64,000 nucleotides of DNA from Amycolatopsis sp. CA-230715 (GTDB lineage Bacteria > Actinomycetota > Actinomycetes > Mycobacteriales > Pseudonocardiaceae). Shown in pieces: positions 25,436-32,775 of this stretch. The notes under the pieces are model-generated. The model saw nothing but the letters and a program-made list of their open reading frames with translations, was not told the origin of the DNA and did no database searches. Made by a program: the position numbers and the translations under genes. How positions within the stretch are numbered: position 1 is the first letter of the stretch; every line of letters begins with the position of its first letter. The stretch is taken from assembly GCF_018736145.1 (NCBI RefSeq), contig NZ_CP059997.1:6571501-6635500 (forward strand), written 5' to 3'.

Positions 25436-27979
25436 ATGCGAGCAGTGCGCCGGTTCACCGTCCGCCCCAGCCTCCCCGAACCGCTCACGGGCCTCACCGC
25501 GCTGGCCACCAACCTGCGCTGGACGTGGCATCCGCCGACGCGGGACCTCTTCGCGTCCATGGACGACGAGCTGTTCCGCCGGATCAGGGACCCGCTGCGG
25601 ATGCTCACCGCGGTCTCCGCGGGCAGACTCGCGGAGCTGGCCGCCGACGAGACCTTCCTCGCACGCGCCAACGAGGTCACCGAGAACCTGCGCGAATACC
25701 TGACCGCGCCGCGGTGGTACCAGGAGCGTTCCGCCGAAGTGGGCGGCCTGCCCGCCGCGGTGGCGTACTTCTGCATGGAGTTCGGCGTGCACGAGGCGCT
25801 GCCGAACTACTCCGGCGGCCTCGGTGTCCTCGCGGGCGACCACCTGAAGGCGGCGTCCGATCTCGGCGTGCCGTTGATCGGGGTCGGCCCGCTCTACCGC
25901 GCGGGGTACTTCCGGCAGTCGCTGTCCCTCGACGGCTGGCAGGTCGAGCACTACCCGGTGATCGATCCGAGCGGGCTGCCGCTGCAGCTGCTGACCGAGC
26001 CGTCCGGTGCGCCGGTCATGGTCGGCGTCGCGATGCCGGGCGGGCGCGAGCTGCGGGCGCAGATCTGGCAGGCGAGCGTCGGCCGGATCCCGCTGCTGCT
26101 GCTCGACACGGACATCGAAGAGAACGACGAGGACCTTCGCGGCGTCACGGATCGGCTCTACGGCGGCGACGCGGACCACCGGATCCGCCAGGAGATCCTC
26201 GCCGGGATCGGCGGTATGCGGGCGGTGCGCCGGTACTGCGCGCTGACCGGGCACCCGCAGCCGGAGGTCTTCCACACCAACGAAGGGCACGCGGGATTCC
26301 TCGGTCTCGAACGCGCGCGCGAGCTGATGAACACCAGCGGGCTCGAGTTCGACGACGTCTTCCCCGCGGTGCGCGCGGGCACGGTGTTCACCACGCACAC
26401 CCCGGTGCCCGCCGGGATCGACCGGTTCCCGGTCGACCTCGTGCAGCGCTACTTCGGCGACGGCAGGCTGCTGCCCAAGCTCGACCTCCGCCGCGTGCTC
26501 GCGCTGGGCGCCGAGGACAACCCGGGGCTGTTCAACATGGCGCATATGGGTTTGCGGCTCGCGCAGCGCGCGAACGGGGTCTCCGCTTTGCACGGGCGGG
26601 TCTCACGGCGCATGTTCGGCGGCCTGTGGCCCGGTTTCGACGACGACGAGGTGCCGATTTCCGCCGTCACCAACGGTGTCCACGGTCCGACCTGGGTGGC
26701 GCGGGAGATGACCGAGCTGCTCGACGGCGACTACGACCGGCTCGGCCGCGACGGCGGGCTCGGCCTGCGCGACAAGGTCACCGACGAGCAGCTGTGGGCG
26801 CTGCGGCGCGACCTGCGCCAGAAACTGGTCGCCGAGGTGCGCCGCCGCGTGCGCGCGTCGTGGCTGCAGCGCGGCGCTTCCCCGCTCGAACTCGGCTGGG
26901 TCGACTCGGTGTTCGATCCGGACGTGCTGACCGTCGGGTTCGCGCGCCGCGTGCCCACCTACAAGCGGCTGACGCTGATGCTGCGCGACCCGGAACGGCT
27001 CCGCGCGCTGCTGCTCGACGAACAGCGCCCGGTGCAGCTCGTGGTCGCGGGCAAGTCGCACCCGGCCGACGAGGGCGGCAAGGCGCTGATCCAGCAGATC
27101 GTGCGGTTCGTCGACGATCCGGCGGTGCGCAGGCGGATCGTGTTCCTGCCCGACTACGACATGTCGATGGCGCGCTACCTCTACCGCGGCTGCGACGTGT
27201 GGCTCAACAACCCCACCCGCCCGCTCGAAGCGTGCGGTACGTCGGGGATGAAGTCCGCGCTCAACGGCGGGCTCAACCTGTCCATCAAGGACGGGTGGTG
27301 GGACGAGTGCTACGACGGCAGCAACGGCTGGGCGATCCCGACCGCCGACGGCATCACCGACCCGCTGCGCCGCGACGACCTCGAAGCCGCCGCGCTCTAC
27401 GATCTGCTTGCGCAGCAGGTGGTTCCGCTGTTCTACGACCGGGGGCCGTCCGGTGTGCCGCAGGGCTGGCTGTCGCGGATCTGGCACACCCTGGACACGC
27501 TGGGCCCGCGCGTGCAGGCGTCGAGGATGGTCCGCGAATACGTGGACACCTGCTACGGCCCTGCCGCGGAAACGGTCACCGCCGCCGTCGCCGACGGGTT
27601 CGCCGGGTCCCGTTCTTTGGCCCAGTACCAGCAAAAGATGGCACTGTCGTGGCGCAGCGTGCGGCTCTTCGACTCCGAACTCGTGGTGGAGCCACCGGAC
27701 GCGCTGGTGGTCGGCCACGAGATCAGGGTGCGCGCCAGGATCGACCTCGCCGGGCTCGAACCGTCCGATGTGGAGGTTCAGGCCGTGGTGGGCAGGGTCG
27801 GCGACACCGACGACCTCGAGGACCCGGTGGCGGTGACCATGGAGGCCACCGGGATCGGGGAGTTCACCGCGTCGCTGGAACTGCCGCAGGCCGGTTCGCT
27901 CGGGTACACGGTGCGGATCCTGCCGAAGCACCCGCTGCTGGCCACGCATGCCGAACTAGGCAAAGTCATCCTGGCCTGA
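25436..27979 (+). CDS. glgP: Alpha-glucan (glycogen/maltodextrin) phosphorylase
   Basis: 847 residues of the GT35 family, short actinobacterial form with an N-terminal DUF3417 region (LTGLTALATNLRWTWHPPTRDLF). The pyridoxal-phosphate Lys lies in CGTSGMKSALNGG (K606). VEHYPVIDPSG, FHTNEGHAGFL and VFTTHTPVPAGIDRFP are conserved family segments. It splits alpha-1,4-glucans with phosphate to glucose 1-phosphate in the cytoplasm. It stands alone with its own upstream gap and a hairpin after the stop. Confidence 0.93.
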   Translation: MRAVRRFTVRPSLPEPLTGLTALATNLRWTWHPPTRDLFASMDDELFRRIRDPLRMLTAVSAGRLAELAADETFLARANEVTENLREYLTAPRWYQERSAEVGGLPAAVAYFCMEFGVHEALPNYSGGLGVLAGDHLKAASDLGVPLIGVGPLYRAGYFRQSLSLDGWQVEHYPVIDPSGLPLQLLTEPSGAPVMVGVAMPGGRELRAQIWQASVGRIPLLLLDTDIEENDEDLRGVTDRLYGGDADHRIRQEILAGIGGMRAVRRYCALTGHPQPEVFHTNEGHAGFLGLERARELMNTSGLEFDDVFPAVRAGTVFTTHTPVPAGIDRFPVDLVQRYFGDGRLLPKLDLRRVLALGAEDNPGLFNMAHMGLRLAQRANGVSALHGRVSRRMFGGLWPGFDDDEVPISAVTNGVHGPTWVAREMTELLDGDYDRLGRDGGLGLRDKVTDEQLWALRRDLRQKLVAEVRRRVRASWLQRGASPLELGWVDSVFDPDVLTVGFARRVPTYKRLTLMLRDPERLRALLLDEQRPVQLVVAGKSHPADEGGKALIQQIVRFVDDPAVRRRIVFLPDYDMSMARYLYRGCDVWLNNPTRPLEACGTSGMKSALNGGLNLSIKDGWWDECYDGSNGWAIPTADGITDPLRRDDLEAAALYDLLAQQVVPLFYDRGPSGVPQGWLSRIWHTLDTLGPRVQASRMVREYVDTCYGPAAETVTAAVADGFAGSRSLAQYQQKMALSWRSVRLFDSELVVEPPDALVVGHEIRVRARIDLAGLEPSDVEVQAVVGRVGDTDDLEDPVAVTMEATGIGEFTASLELPQAGSLGYTVRILPKHPLLATHAELGKVILA

Positions 27980-28024
27980 CCGTTCGGCTCGGCCAGGCAT
28001 CGCACCGGCTTCTCCGTCGAAGCG

Positions 28025-28053
28025 CGTGCCCGTACCTTTGCGCGGGCATGTTT
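28025..28053 (+). terminator. Candidate terminator of glgP
   Basis: CGTGCCCG pairs with CGGGCATG (8 bp, one G-U) and is followed by TTTCCTT. It marks the boundary between the housekeeping region and the RiPP locus. Confidence 0.5.
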
Positions 28054-28250
28054 CCTTGAACCTTCCCCGGGTCAATACTGACGTGCCCGGAAAGTCGGCA
28101 TTACAGTGACGACCATGCCCACTTGATGCTGAACGACCGGATCTGCGGTATCGGTATTCTGTTCAATTCTCCTCATTATTTCGACTGCATTGCGCGATCC
28201 GAGCGCGCGATTTCGATGTGCGTCGAAGACTATCCTGTTAGAACCGTCCA

Positions 28251-29387
28251 TTGTGCAGCACGATAGACGAAAGGCTCAATTCTGGTTCCGGGCTGGGGTG
28301 GGCCGGAACCGACTCGGGGGGAGCTTTCCCGTATCAGTTCGATGTGAGGGAAGTGGTTGACGAAGCTCTCGGCGCGTTCGGCCACGGCAGATTCCTGGCC
28401 GACACCGTCATCACCCCGCCGGGGCGCAACCAGAACTTCGCTGGCGTTACCACCAGCGGTGCAGCCGTTTTCGCGAAACTAATGGACCCGGATCGCCCCG
28501 GTTCCCAGCGAGCATTGCGGCGTGCCGTCTGTTTTGAAGCCCTGTATGAGGGGAACGCGCTCAACAGCCATTTGCGCTGGCCCCGGACAATCGGATTCAC
28601 AAACAGTCCTGCGGTGCACCTGACGGAATGGTTCCCGTCAGCGAGGACGGGTGCCCAGGTCGCAGATGCTGACCAGTTCGGACCGGAGTTGTGCCGTGCC
28701 GCAGGTGCTGCCTTGGGGGAGCTCCATGGTGCGAGGTTCGTCGACGACGCCCCACCTGAATCATCCGCCAAGGTCTTTCCGGCGTTGGATTTCTTCACTG
28801 GTCTCAGCCTGCCCTACTACACCTCCTGCAGTGGCGGTTTGCTCCAGATGTGGGCTCTGCTCCAGAGCGACCGTGAGCTACACGCCGCTTTGGGACGAGT
28901 CCGTTCCGGTGCGGTTGTGCCGGTGCCGACCCATGGGGATATCCGGCTGGACCAGTTCTTGGTCACCGATGAGGGGGCTTTGCTCCTTGTGGACTGGGAA
29001 GAGTTCGGCATGGGTGATCCGGCACAAGATGTCGGCGCGTTCGTGGGTGAATGGATTCACCGTATTGTCTCGGCTGGTCTGAAAGAAGCGCTCGGTTCGG
29101 GTGAAGGAGGCTTCTCGGACACCGTGATGGCCGAGTGTGTGGAGCGGTCTCTCGACAAGGCCAAGGCGAATATCAAGGAGTTCTGGGGGAGCTACCGGGA
29201 GAGTGCGAAAGGCGAGGATCCCGATTTCGTCGACCGGGTGGTCGCCTGCTGCGGTTGGCATCTTTTCGATCGGGTACTGGCGGCTGTGGCAGGCCAATGT
29301 GAACTCGCTGCACCGTCGCGCGCTGGCCGGTACCGGGCGTGGCTTGCTTCTGAACCCCAGGCGTTTCGTGGAGCTGATCGGACTTGA
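28251..29387 (+). CDS. APH-type kinase-like RiPP dehydration enzyme (LxmK/TvaC-like)
   Basis: Up to 378 residues with an aminoglycoside-phosphotransferase fold. An N-lobe strand carries the candidate ATP-binding Lys (AAVFAKLMD), the catalytic loop is THGDIRLDQF (H228-G229-D230; the usual Asn is Gln235), and the metal site is LLVDWEEFG (D248, E250), followed by GDPAQDVGAF. Both catalytic Asp are kept, so it should be active. By analogy it phosphorylates Ser/Thr of the precursor. The start is uncertain: TTG 28251 gives the full length, GTG 28344 or 28353 would remove about 31-34 poorly conserved residues. It overlaps the HopA1 gene by 4 bp. Confidence 0.8.
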   Translation: MCSTIDERLNSGSGLGWAGTDSGGAFPYQFDVREVVDEALGAFGHGRFLADTVITPPGRNQNFAGVTTSGAAVFAKLMDPDRPGSQRALRRAVCFEALYEGNALNSHLRWPRTIGFTNSPAVHLTEWFPSARTGAQVADADQFGPELCRAAGAALGELHGARFVDDAPPESSAKVFPALDFFTGLSLPYYTSCSGGLLQMWALLQSDRELHAALGRVRSGAVVPVPTHGDIRLDQFLVTDEGALLLVDWEEFGMGDPAQDVGAFVGEWIHRIVSAGLKEALGSGEGGFSDTVMAECVERSLDKAKANIKEFWGSYRESAKGEDPDFVDRVVACCGWHLFDRVLAAVAGQCELAAPSRAGRYRAWLASEPQAFRGADRT

Positions 29388-30406
29388 CGAGGACAGAATT
29401 GGTCAGCGGTAGCGATCGCCGGTTGAGCGCGGAAATATCCGATGTGCTGCCCCAGATCGCGGTCGACCTCACGAGTCTTACCGTGGAGGTCAGGGGTGAG
29501 GTGTGCACGGCAGGTACTTTGGCTGCCCTTCGCGCCGACCTCGCGCGCTTGATTTACAGACGGTTTCATCAGGGGCTCGCGGAGAATGGTCATGCTGATG
29601 CTGAATCGGCCCGTGATCGACGATTCGAACAACAGGCGGCCGACTTGGTTCCGCACGAATTCCGGCAAAGTCGTGCTGTTCCGATGAAGTCCGAGGGCGG
29701 ATCGATGCTGGTTGGCGTGAACGGAGTGCGGGTTTGGGTTCCGAAAGCGCACGTCTATGACGAAGGTGTCGGATCCGGCGCGGACGATATCGGAGTGCTC
29801 CTGCCCGCGGCGAGGCCGATGCTGTCACCCGGTTACCTGCTCGTCGACAGCTCTCGCCAGCAGGCTTGGACTTCGGAAGACCCGGTGCTCCGTGTCTACG
29901 TTGGGCTGTCGGACACCGACACCGCCCTTCTCACCTGGCGGAAAATCCTGCGTGATTTGGAGAACGAGAACTTCGGCTATCGGGCGAAGCTGTTGGTTCG
30001 GGCGAAAAACTATCCGCAAAGGGATGCCATCGTGGTGTACCTGCGCCCCGAAGCGAAGGGCGCCCTGCCCGTGGTTCGTCGTGCGGTGTCCTCAGCGGGC
30101 GGCGCGAGCGAGAGGACTTCGCCTTTCGCTCGACAGGTCGCGGCTGGGGTGGCCATCGCATGGGAGCCCGACGGCGGCCAGGTGCGGTCGCGACGGCTCA
30201 GCTTCGGAGAACACAGGTCGAGGGCCGTGGCCGACGGTATCGTCGACCACGCACTCCAGGCGACCCATCCGCTGAGTGACATCGTTGCTTCGGCGCTCGT
30301 AGCCGCGAACATCGACCCTTCCGAACCGTACCGAAACCTGAATTCGCCCGAACTGGACCAAAGTTTCCTGGACGGGGCTTCCTGCCCATGTCCAGGATGT
30401 CAATAA
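29384..30406 (+). CDS. HopA1-family lyase-like RiPP protein (LxmY/TvaD-like)
   Basis: 340 residues. The family is named after the Pseudomonas type III effector HopA1. Recognised segments are LARLIYRRFHQG (55-64), SPGYLLVDSS with VLRVYVGLSDTD (148-179), FGYRAKLLVRAKNYPQRDAIVVYL (197-220, interrupted here by the usual family variation) and SFGEHRSRAVADGI (273-286). In lanthidin and thioamitide pathways such proteins are thought to eliminate phosphate to give Dha/Dhb. It ends in a Cys-rich tail, CPCPGCQ (C334, C336, C339), possibly metal- or peptide-binding. The start may be TTG 29384 (4-bp overlap with the kinase) or TTG 29399 behind ACGAGGA. Confidence 0.8.
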   Translation: MTRTELVSGSDRRLSAEISDVLPQIAVDLTSLTVEVRGEVCTAGTLAALRADLARLIYRRFHQGLAENGHADAESARDRRFEQQAADLVPHEFRQSRAVPMKSEGGSMLVGVNGVRVWVPKAHVYDEGVGSGADDIGVLLPAARPMLSPGYLLVDSSRQQAWTSEDPVLRVYVGLSDTDTALLTWRKILRDLENENFGYRAKLLVRAKNYPQRDAIVVYLRPEAKGALPVVRRAVSSAGGASERTSPFARQVAAGVAIAWEPDGGQVRSRRLSFGEHRSRAVADGIVDHALQATHPLSDIVASALVAANIDPSEPYRNLNSPELDQSFLDGASCPCPGCQ

Positions 30407-30429
30407 GAAAAAATAGCGAAAGGAAAGTC

Positions 30430-30627
30430 ATGTCCAGCCTTCTTGCGGAGAAGACGATCAACGCCGATGCCGGCTCGCTCGCCGAGCTCGTGCACGGCTA
30501 CCAGCACTACACCACCGACAACGAGCTCTCGCTCGCCGCCAAGGACGGCTACCAGGAGCTGGTCGGCACCACCGTCGTCACGGTGACCGTTTCGCTGACC
30601 ACTGCGATCTTCCACTGCGGCAAATAA
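30430..30627 (+). CDS. RiPP precursor peptide, Thr/Val-rich core ending HCGK
   Basis: 65 residues, start ATG behind AAAGGAAAG. The leader (1 to about 46) is acidic and helical, ending DGYQELVG. The likely core (about 47-65) has six Thr and one Ser in an alternating Thr/Val pattern (TTVVTVTVSLTT) and ends AIFHCGK with a single Cys63. Thr58 and Cys63 stand at i, i+5, the spacing of the ring in thioviridamide, whose core ends SIALHC. Here two more residues follow Cys, so a plain (methyl)lanthionine rather than an AviCys-type end is expected. Other Thr would remain as Dhb. The leader/core border is inferred. Confidence 0.82.
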   Translation: MSSLLAEKTINADAGSLAELVHGYQHYTTDNELSLAAKDGYQELVGTTVVTVTVSLTTAIFHCGK

Positions 30628-30643
30628 GCGACAAAGACCATAG

Positions 30644-30677
30644 CCAGGTGGGTGCGGTCGTGACCGGACCCACCTGG
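30644..30677 (+). promoter_or_regulatory. Strong hairpin directly after the precursor gene
   Basis: CCAGGTGGGT (30644-30653) pairs with ACCCACCTGG (30668-30677), and GGTC/GACC pair inside the loop. No T-run follows, so it is likely a partial terminator or 3' stabiliser that keeps the precursor mRNA more abundant than that of the downstream genes. It starts 17 bp after the stop. Confidence 0.75.
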
Positions 30678-30704
30678 TTCCGTCGCACCAGTAAGGAAGG
30701 ATCC

Positions 30705-31631
30705 ATGCTGATTCCCGGGGTGCTCGGTGAAATAATACTCAAGTACTCGACAGGAAAGTTGACGACCTTTGTTTCCCGGTGTTCCGATGATAGTTTTCGC
30801 TGGTATCAGCAGGCGACCAGCGCGGCATGCCCGGATGCGGCGCTCACGCTCCCGCCCGAATCGGCCCGCGAAGCCGTCGAGTCGCTGAACACTGATGTCG
30901 TGCGGTTCGTCTTCGGATCGTCGCAACAAGGAAGACTCGTTTACAGCCTGCCGGACAGTGTGAGCGTCGCTTGGCGCATGTTGAACGGTTCGATCCCGCC
31001 TGTGCGATATCTGCACCTGTTCCACGAGTTGGGGGTCAGCATTCGACGTTTGCATCGAGTTCGCCTACCGGAAGGCGTCGCTGGAGCACCCGCTTGGCTA
31101 CGCGGACTGCGATCATGGCTCGCCAGTCCTGGGCCCTCGGACGCGGAACGGTATCTCTTCGCTGTACTGGGGGAGGCGATAACGGGCGGACGGTGGGCAA
31201 CGCTGGTGGACTGGTGCACCGGACTGATGGACGATGCGCACCCTCGTTGTCTTCTTCATGGCAGAACTCTTCCCGGTGACCTGGTCGCGAGCAGGTGTTT
31301 GCAAAATCTGTTCGTACTGAGTCGTGGCGAGCTCGCGCTCGGGCCGCCCGCCAACGATGTCGCCGCGTTCATCGAGGCACTGGAGTTGATCAGGAGTCTC
31401 GATCCGCATCATGGCGGCGTGCGGGACTACCGCCTCCTTCGAGACGCATTTCTGGATGGGTACGGAGCGGTGCCGAACGGTGCCGAGCTCGGGAGGATCG
31501 CCGTGCTCAGGCGCGTCGACCGCCTCGTCTCGCTCGCGCGGTACGTCGGATGGAACGGCTACCACAGCATCGAGATCGACCGTCTGCGCGAACTGGTGGA
31601 TGGCGAGGGAAGTGACTTGGTCGACTGGTGA
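30705..31631 (+). CDS. Degenerate APH-like protein (pseudokinase), third RiPP component
   Basis: 308 residues from ATG 30705, behind AAGGAAGGA. It aligns by eye with the kinase two genes upstream: LHGRTLPGDL stands where the kinase has THGDIRLDQF, and LGPPANDVAAFIE matches GDPAQDVGAFVGE. The catalytic Asp is replaced by Arg and the metal-binding DWE is absent, so it should lack kinase activity. Three-component lanthionine synthases (LxmK-LxmY-LxmX) and thioamitide clusters have a further partner at this position. It may bind the leader or catalyse ring closure (inference). Its stop is coupled to the GNAT gene. Confidence 0.7.
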   Translation: MLIPGVLGEIILKYSTGKLTTFVSRCSDDSFRWYQQATSAACPDAALTLPPESAREAVESLNTDVVRFVFGSSQQGRLVYSLPDSVSVAWRMLNGSIPPVRYLHLFHELGVSIRRLHRVRLPEGVAGAPAWLRGLRSWLASPGPSDAERYLFAVLGEAITGGRWATLVDWCTGLMDDAHPRCLLHGRTLPGDLVASRCLQNLFVLSRGELALGPPANDVAAFIEALELIRSLDPHHGGVRDYRLLRDAFLDGYGAVPNGAELGRIAVLRRVDRLVSLARYVGWNGYHSIEIDRLRELVDGEGSDLVDW

Positions 31632-31644
31632 GGAGCTATCGGTG

Positions 31645-32139
31645 ATGGGGAATTCGGTAAGTCTCAGATACATGAGCGATGAAGATTTCGGAGAATATCT
31701 CCGGGATGCGATCGACCGCTACGCCCTGGCGCAGGTCGCAGCGAAGGTCTGCGGTCCGGAGGATGCGAAGGCTGTCGCTGTGAAGACCTATGAAAAACTT
31801 TTGCCTAATGGCGTGGGTACACATGGACACCATTTGTATAATGCTTTCAATGCGATGGAGAAAGTGGGTATGATATGGCTCGCCGAGCAGGATCGAGTTC
31901 GTAAGACCGGTTTCATCTACGATGTCATCGTCGTGAATGCCCTGCGGCGTCGTGGAATCGGGCTCGCGATACTTCGGGCGGGAGAAGGGATGGCTCGGCT
32001 CATGGGTCTGGAGACCCTGCGGCTGCACGTCGTCGGAGACAACTTCGCCGCGAGAGGGCTGTACCGCAAAGCGGGCTTCGGCGAAGCGTCGGTGGTCATG
32101 GTCAAGGAACTGTCCGATCCGATCGAACAACGGACGTGA
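31645..32139 (+). CDS. GNAT N-acetyltransferase in the RiPP operon
   Basis: 164 residues. GNAT motif A is VIVVNALRRRGIGLAILRAG (acetyl-CoA loop RRRGIG) and motif B is NFAARGLYRKAGFGE. Its AGGAG lies just after the pseudokinase TGA, so it is cotranslated and likely belongs to the pathway. It might acetylate the peptide N-terminus or Lys65, or give self-protection. Its codons are strikingly AT-rich for this genome (for example around 31795-31870), which supports recent acquisition of the locus. Confidence 0.8.
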   Translation: MGNSVSLRYMSDEDFGEYLRDAIDRYALAQVAAKVCGPEDAKAVAVKTYEKLLPNGVGTHGHHLYNAFNAMEKVGMIWLAEQDRVRKTGFIYDVIVVNALRRRGIGLAILRAGEGMARLMGLETLRLHVVGDNFAARGLYRKAGFGEASVVMVKELSDPIEQRT

Positions 32140-32169
32140 GCAGGAAACGATGGGAGTTCCGGGACCGCG

Positions 32170-32775
32170 ATGAACGCACTGGTCAACTACTTGCGCAACG
32201 ACAACCGGACCTTGGCCAGCACGGTCACGCTGCTGCGACGACGCCGGGCGGTGGCTCCTGGTGCGGTCGCGATGCCGTACGTGCGAGCGGAGCGGGCGCT
32301 ACTGCTCACCCTCGGCGGGCTCAGCCTCGTCGAGTCGGTCGTGTTTTCGTTCGCGAAGTTCCCCGCCATGGCACACATGATCCTGTGGTTCGCCGATGGG
32401 TACACCGTGCTGTTCACGCTCGGTCTTCTGTCGTCGATGATCACGCGGCCGCACACCGTCTCGCCGGAGGAACTGCGGATCCGGTTCGGCCACTACCTGG
32501 ACGTGCGAGTGCCGATGGGTGCGGTTTCCTCGTTCCGATACGAGAAGAAGACCTACGACGCGGGTGCTTACGTGCGTTTCTCCGGCGAAGAGTTCATGCT
32601 CGTGCTCGACGCCGAAACGAACGTCGTGGTGGAGTTGACCGAACCGATCGCGTTCACCCGACCACTCGGGAAGCAGGCGAGCGCGCGGGTGATCGCGTTC
32701 TACGCGGACGATCCGGCAGCGGCCGCCGAGGCGTGCCGAGACGCACTGTCCCGGCACTCTTCGGCTACGGGGTGA
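32170..32775 (+). CDS. Membrane protein with two TM helices and a cytoplasmic domain, unknown function
   Basis: 201 residues. A basic N-terminus (LLRRRR) precedes two hydrophobic helices at about 43-62 and 70-92, and a soluble C-terminal domain rich in beta strands (ELRIRFGHYLDVRVPMGAV, EFMLVLDAETNVVVEL), a PH-like outline. It starts 30 bp after the GNAT gene on the same strand but has higher GC, so it may or may not be part of the RiPP locus. Immunity is one possibility. It overlaps the convergent oxidoreductase by 11 bp. Confidence 0.6.
   Translation: MNALVNYLRNDNRTLASTVTLLRRRRAVAPGAVAMPYVRAERALLLTLGGLSLVESVVFSFAKFPAMAHMILWFADGYTVLFTLGLLSSMITRPHTVSPEELRIRFGHYLDVRVPMGAVSSFRYEKKTYDAGAYVRFSGEEFMLVLDAETNVVVELTEPIAFTRPLGKQASARVIAFYADDPAAAAEACRDALSRHSSATG

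Larger units (their letters stand above)
28251..32139 (+). other. RiPP biosynthetic locus, lanthidin/thioamitide-like dehydration type
   Basis: Five same-strand genes with very short gaps: APH-type kinase, HopA1-type lyase, precursor peptide, pseudokinase and GNAT acetyltransferase. The kinase plus HopA1 pair is known from class V lanthipeptide (lexapeptide, cacaoidin, pristinin) and thioviridamide pathways, where it dehydrates Ser/Thr. No Cys decarboxylase, YcaO/TfuA, F420 reductase, methyltransferase, peptidase or exporter gene lies nearby. Base composition is visibly more AT-rich than the flanks. The product is unknown. Confidence 0.8.

Noticed and set aside
25102..28059. A 985-codon open frame overlapping glgP in another forward frame
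   Set aside because: The glgP frame carries all GT35 motifs. This one is Arg/Ala/Pro-rich shadow sequence.
28123..28160. TTGATG with TATCGG or TATTCT as promoter of the RiPP operon
   Set aside because: Spacing (20 or more bp) does not fit a sigma-70-type promoter. The AT-rich gap probably holds the promoter, but I cannot place it.
28251..32139. Classification as a true thioamitide or linaridin cluster
   Set aside because: No YcaO/TfuA pair for thioamides, no HFCD decarboxylase, and no LinH/LinL-type membrane dehydratases are encoded here.
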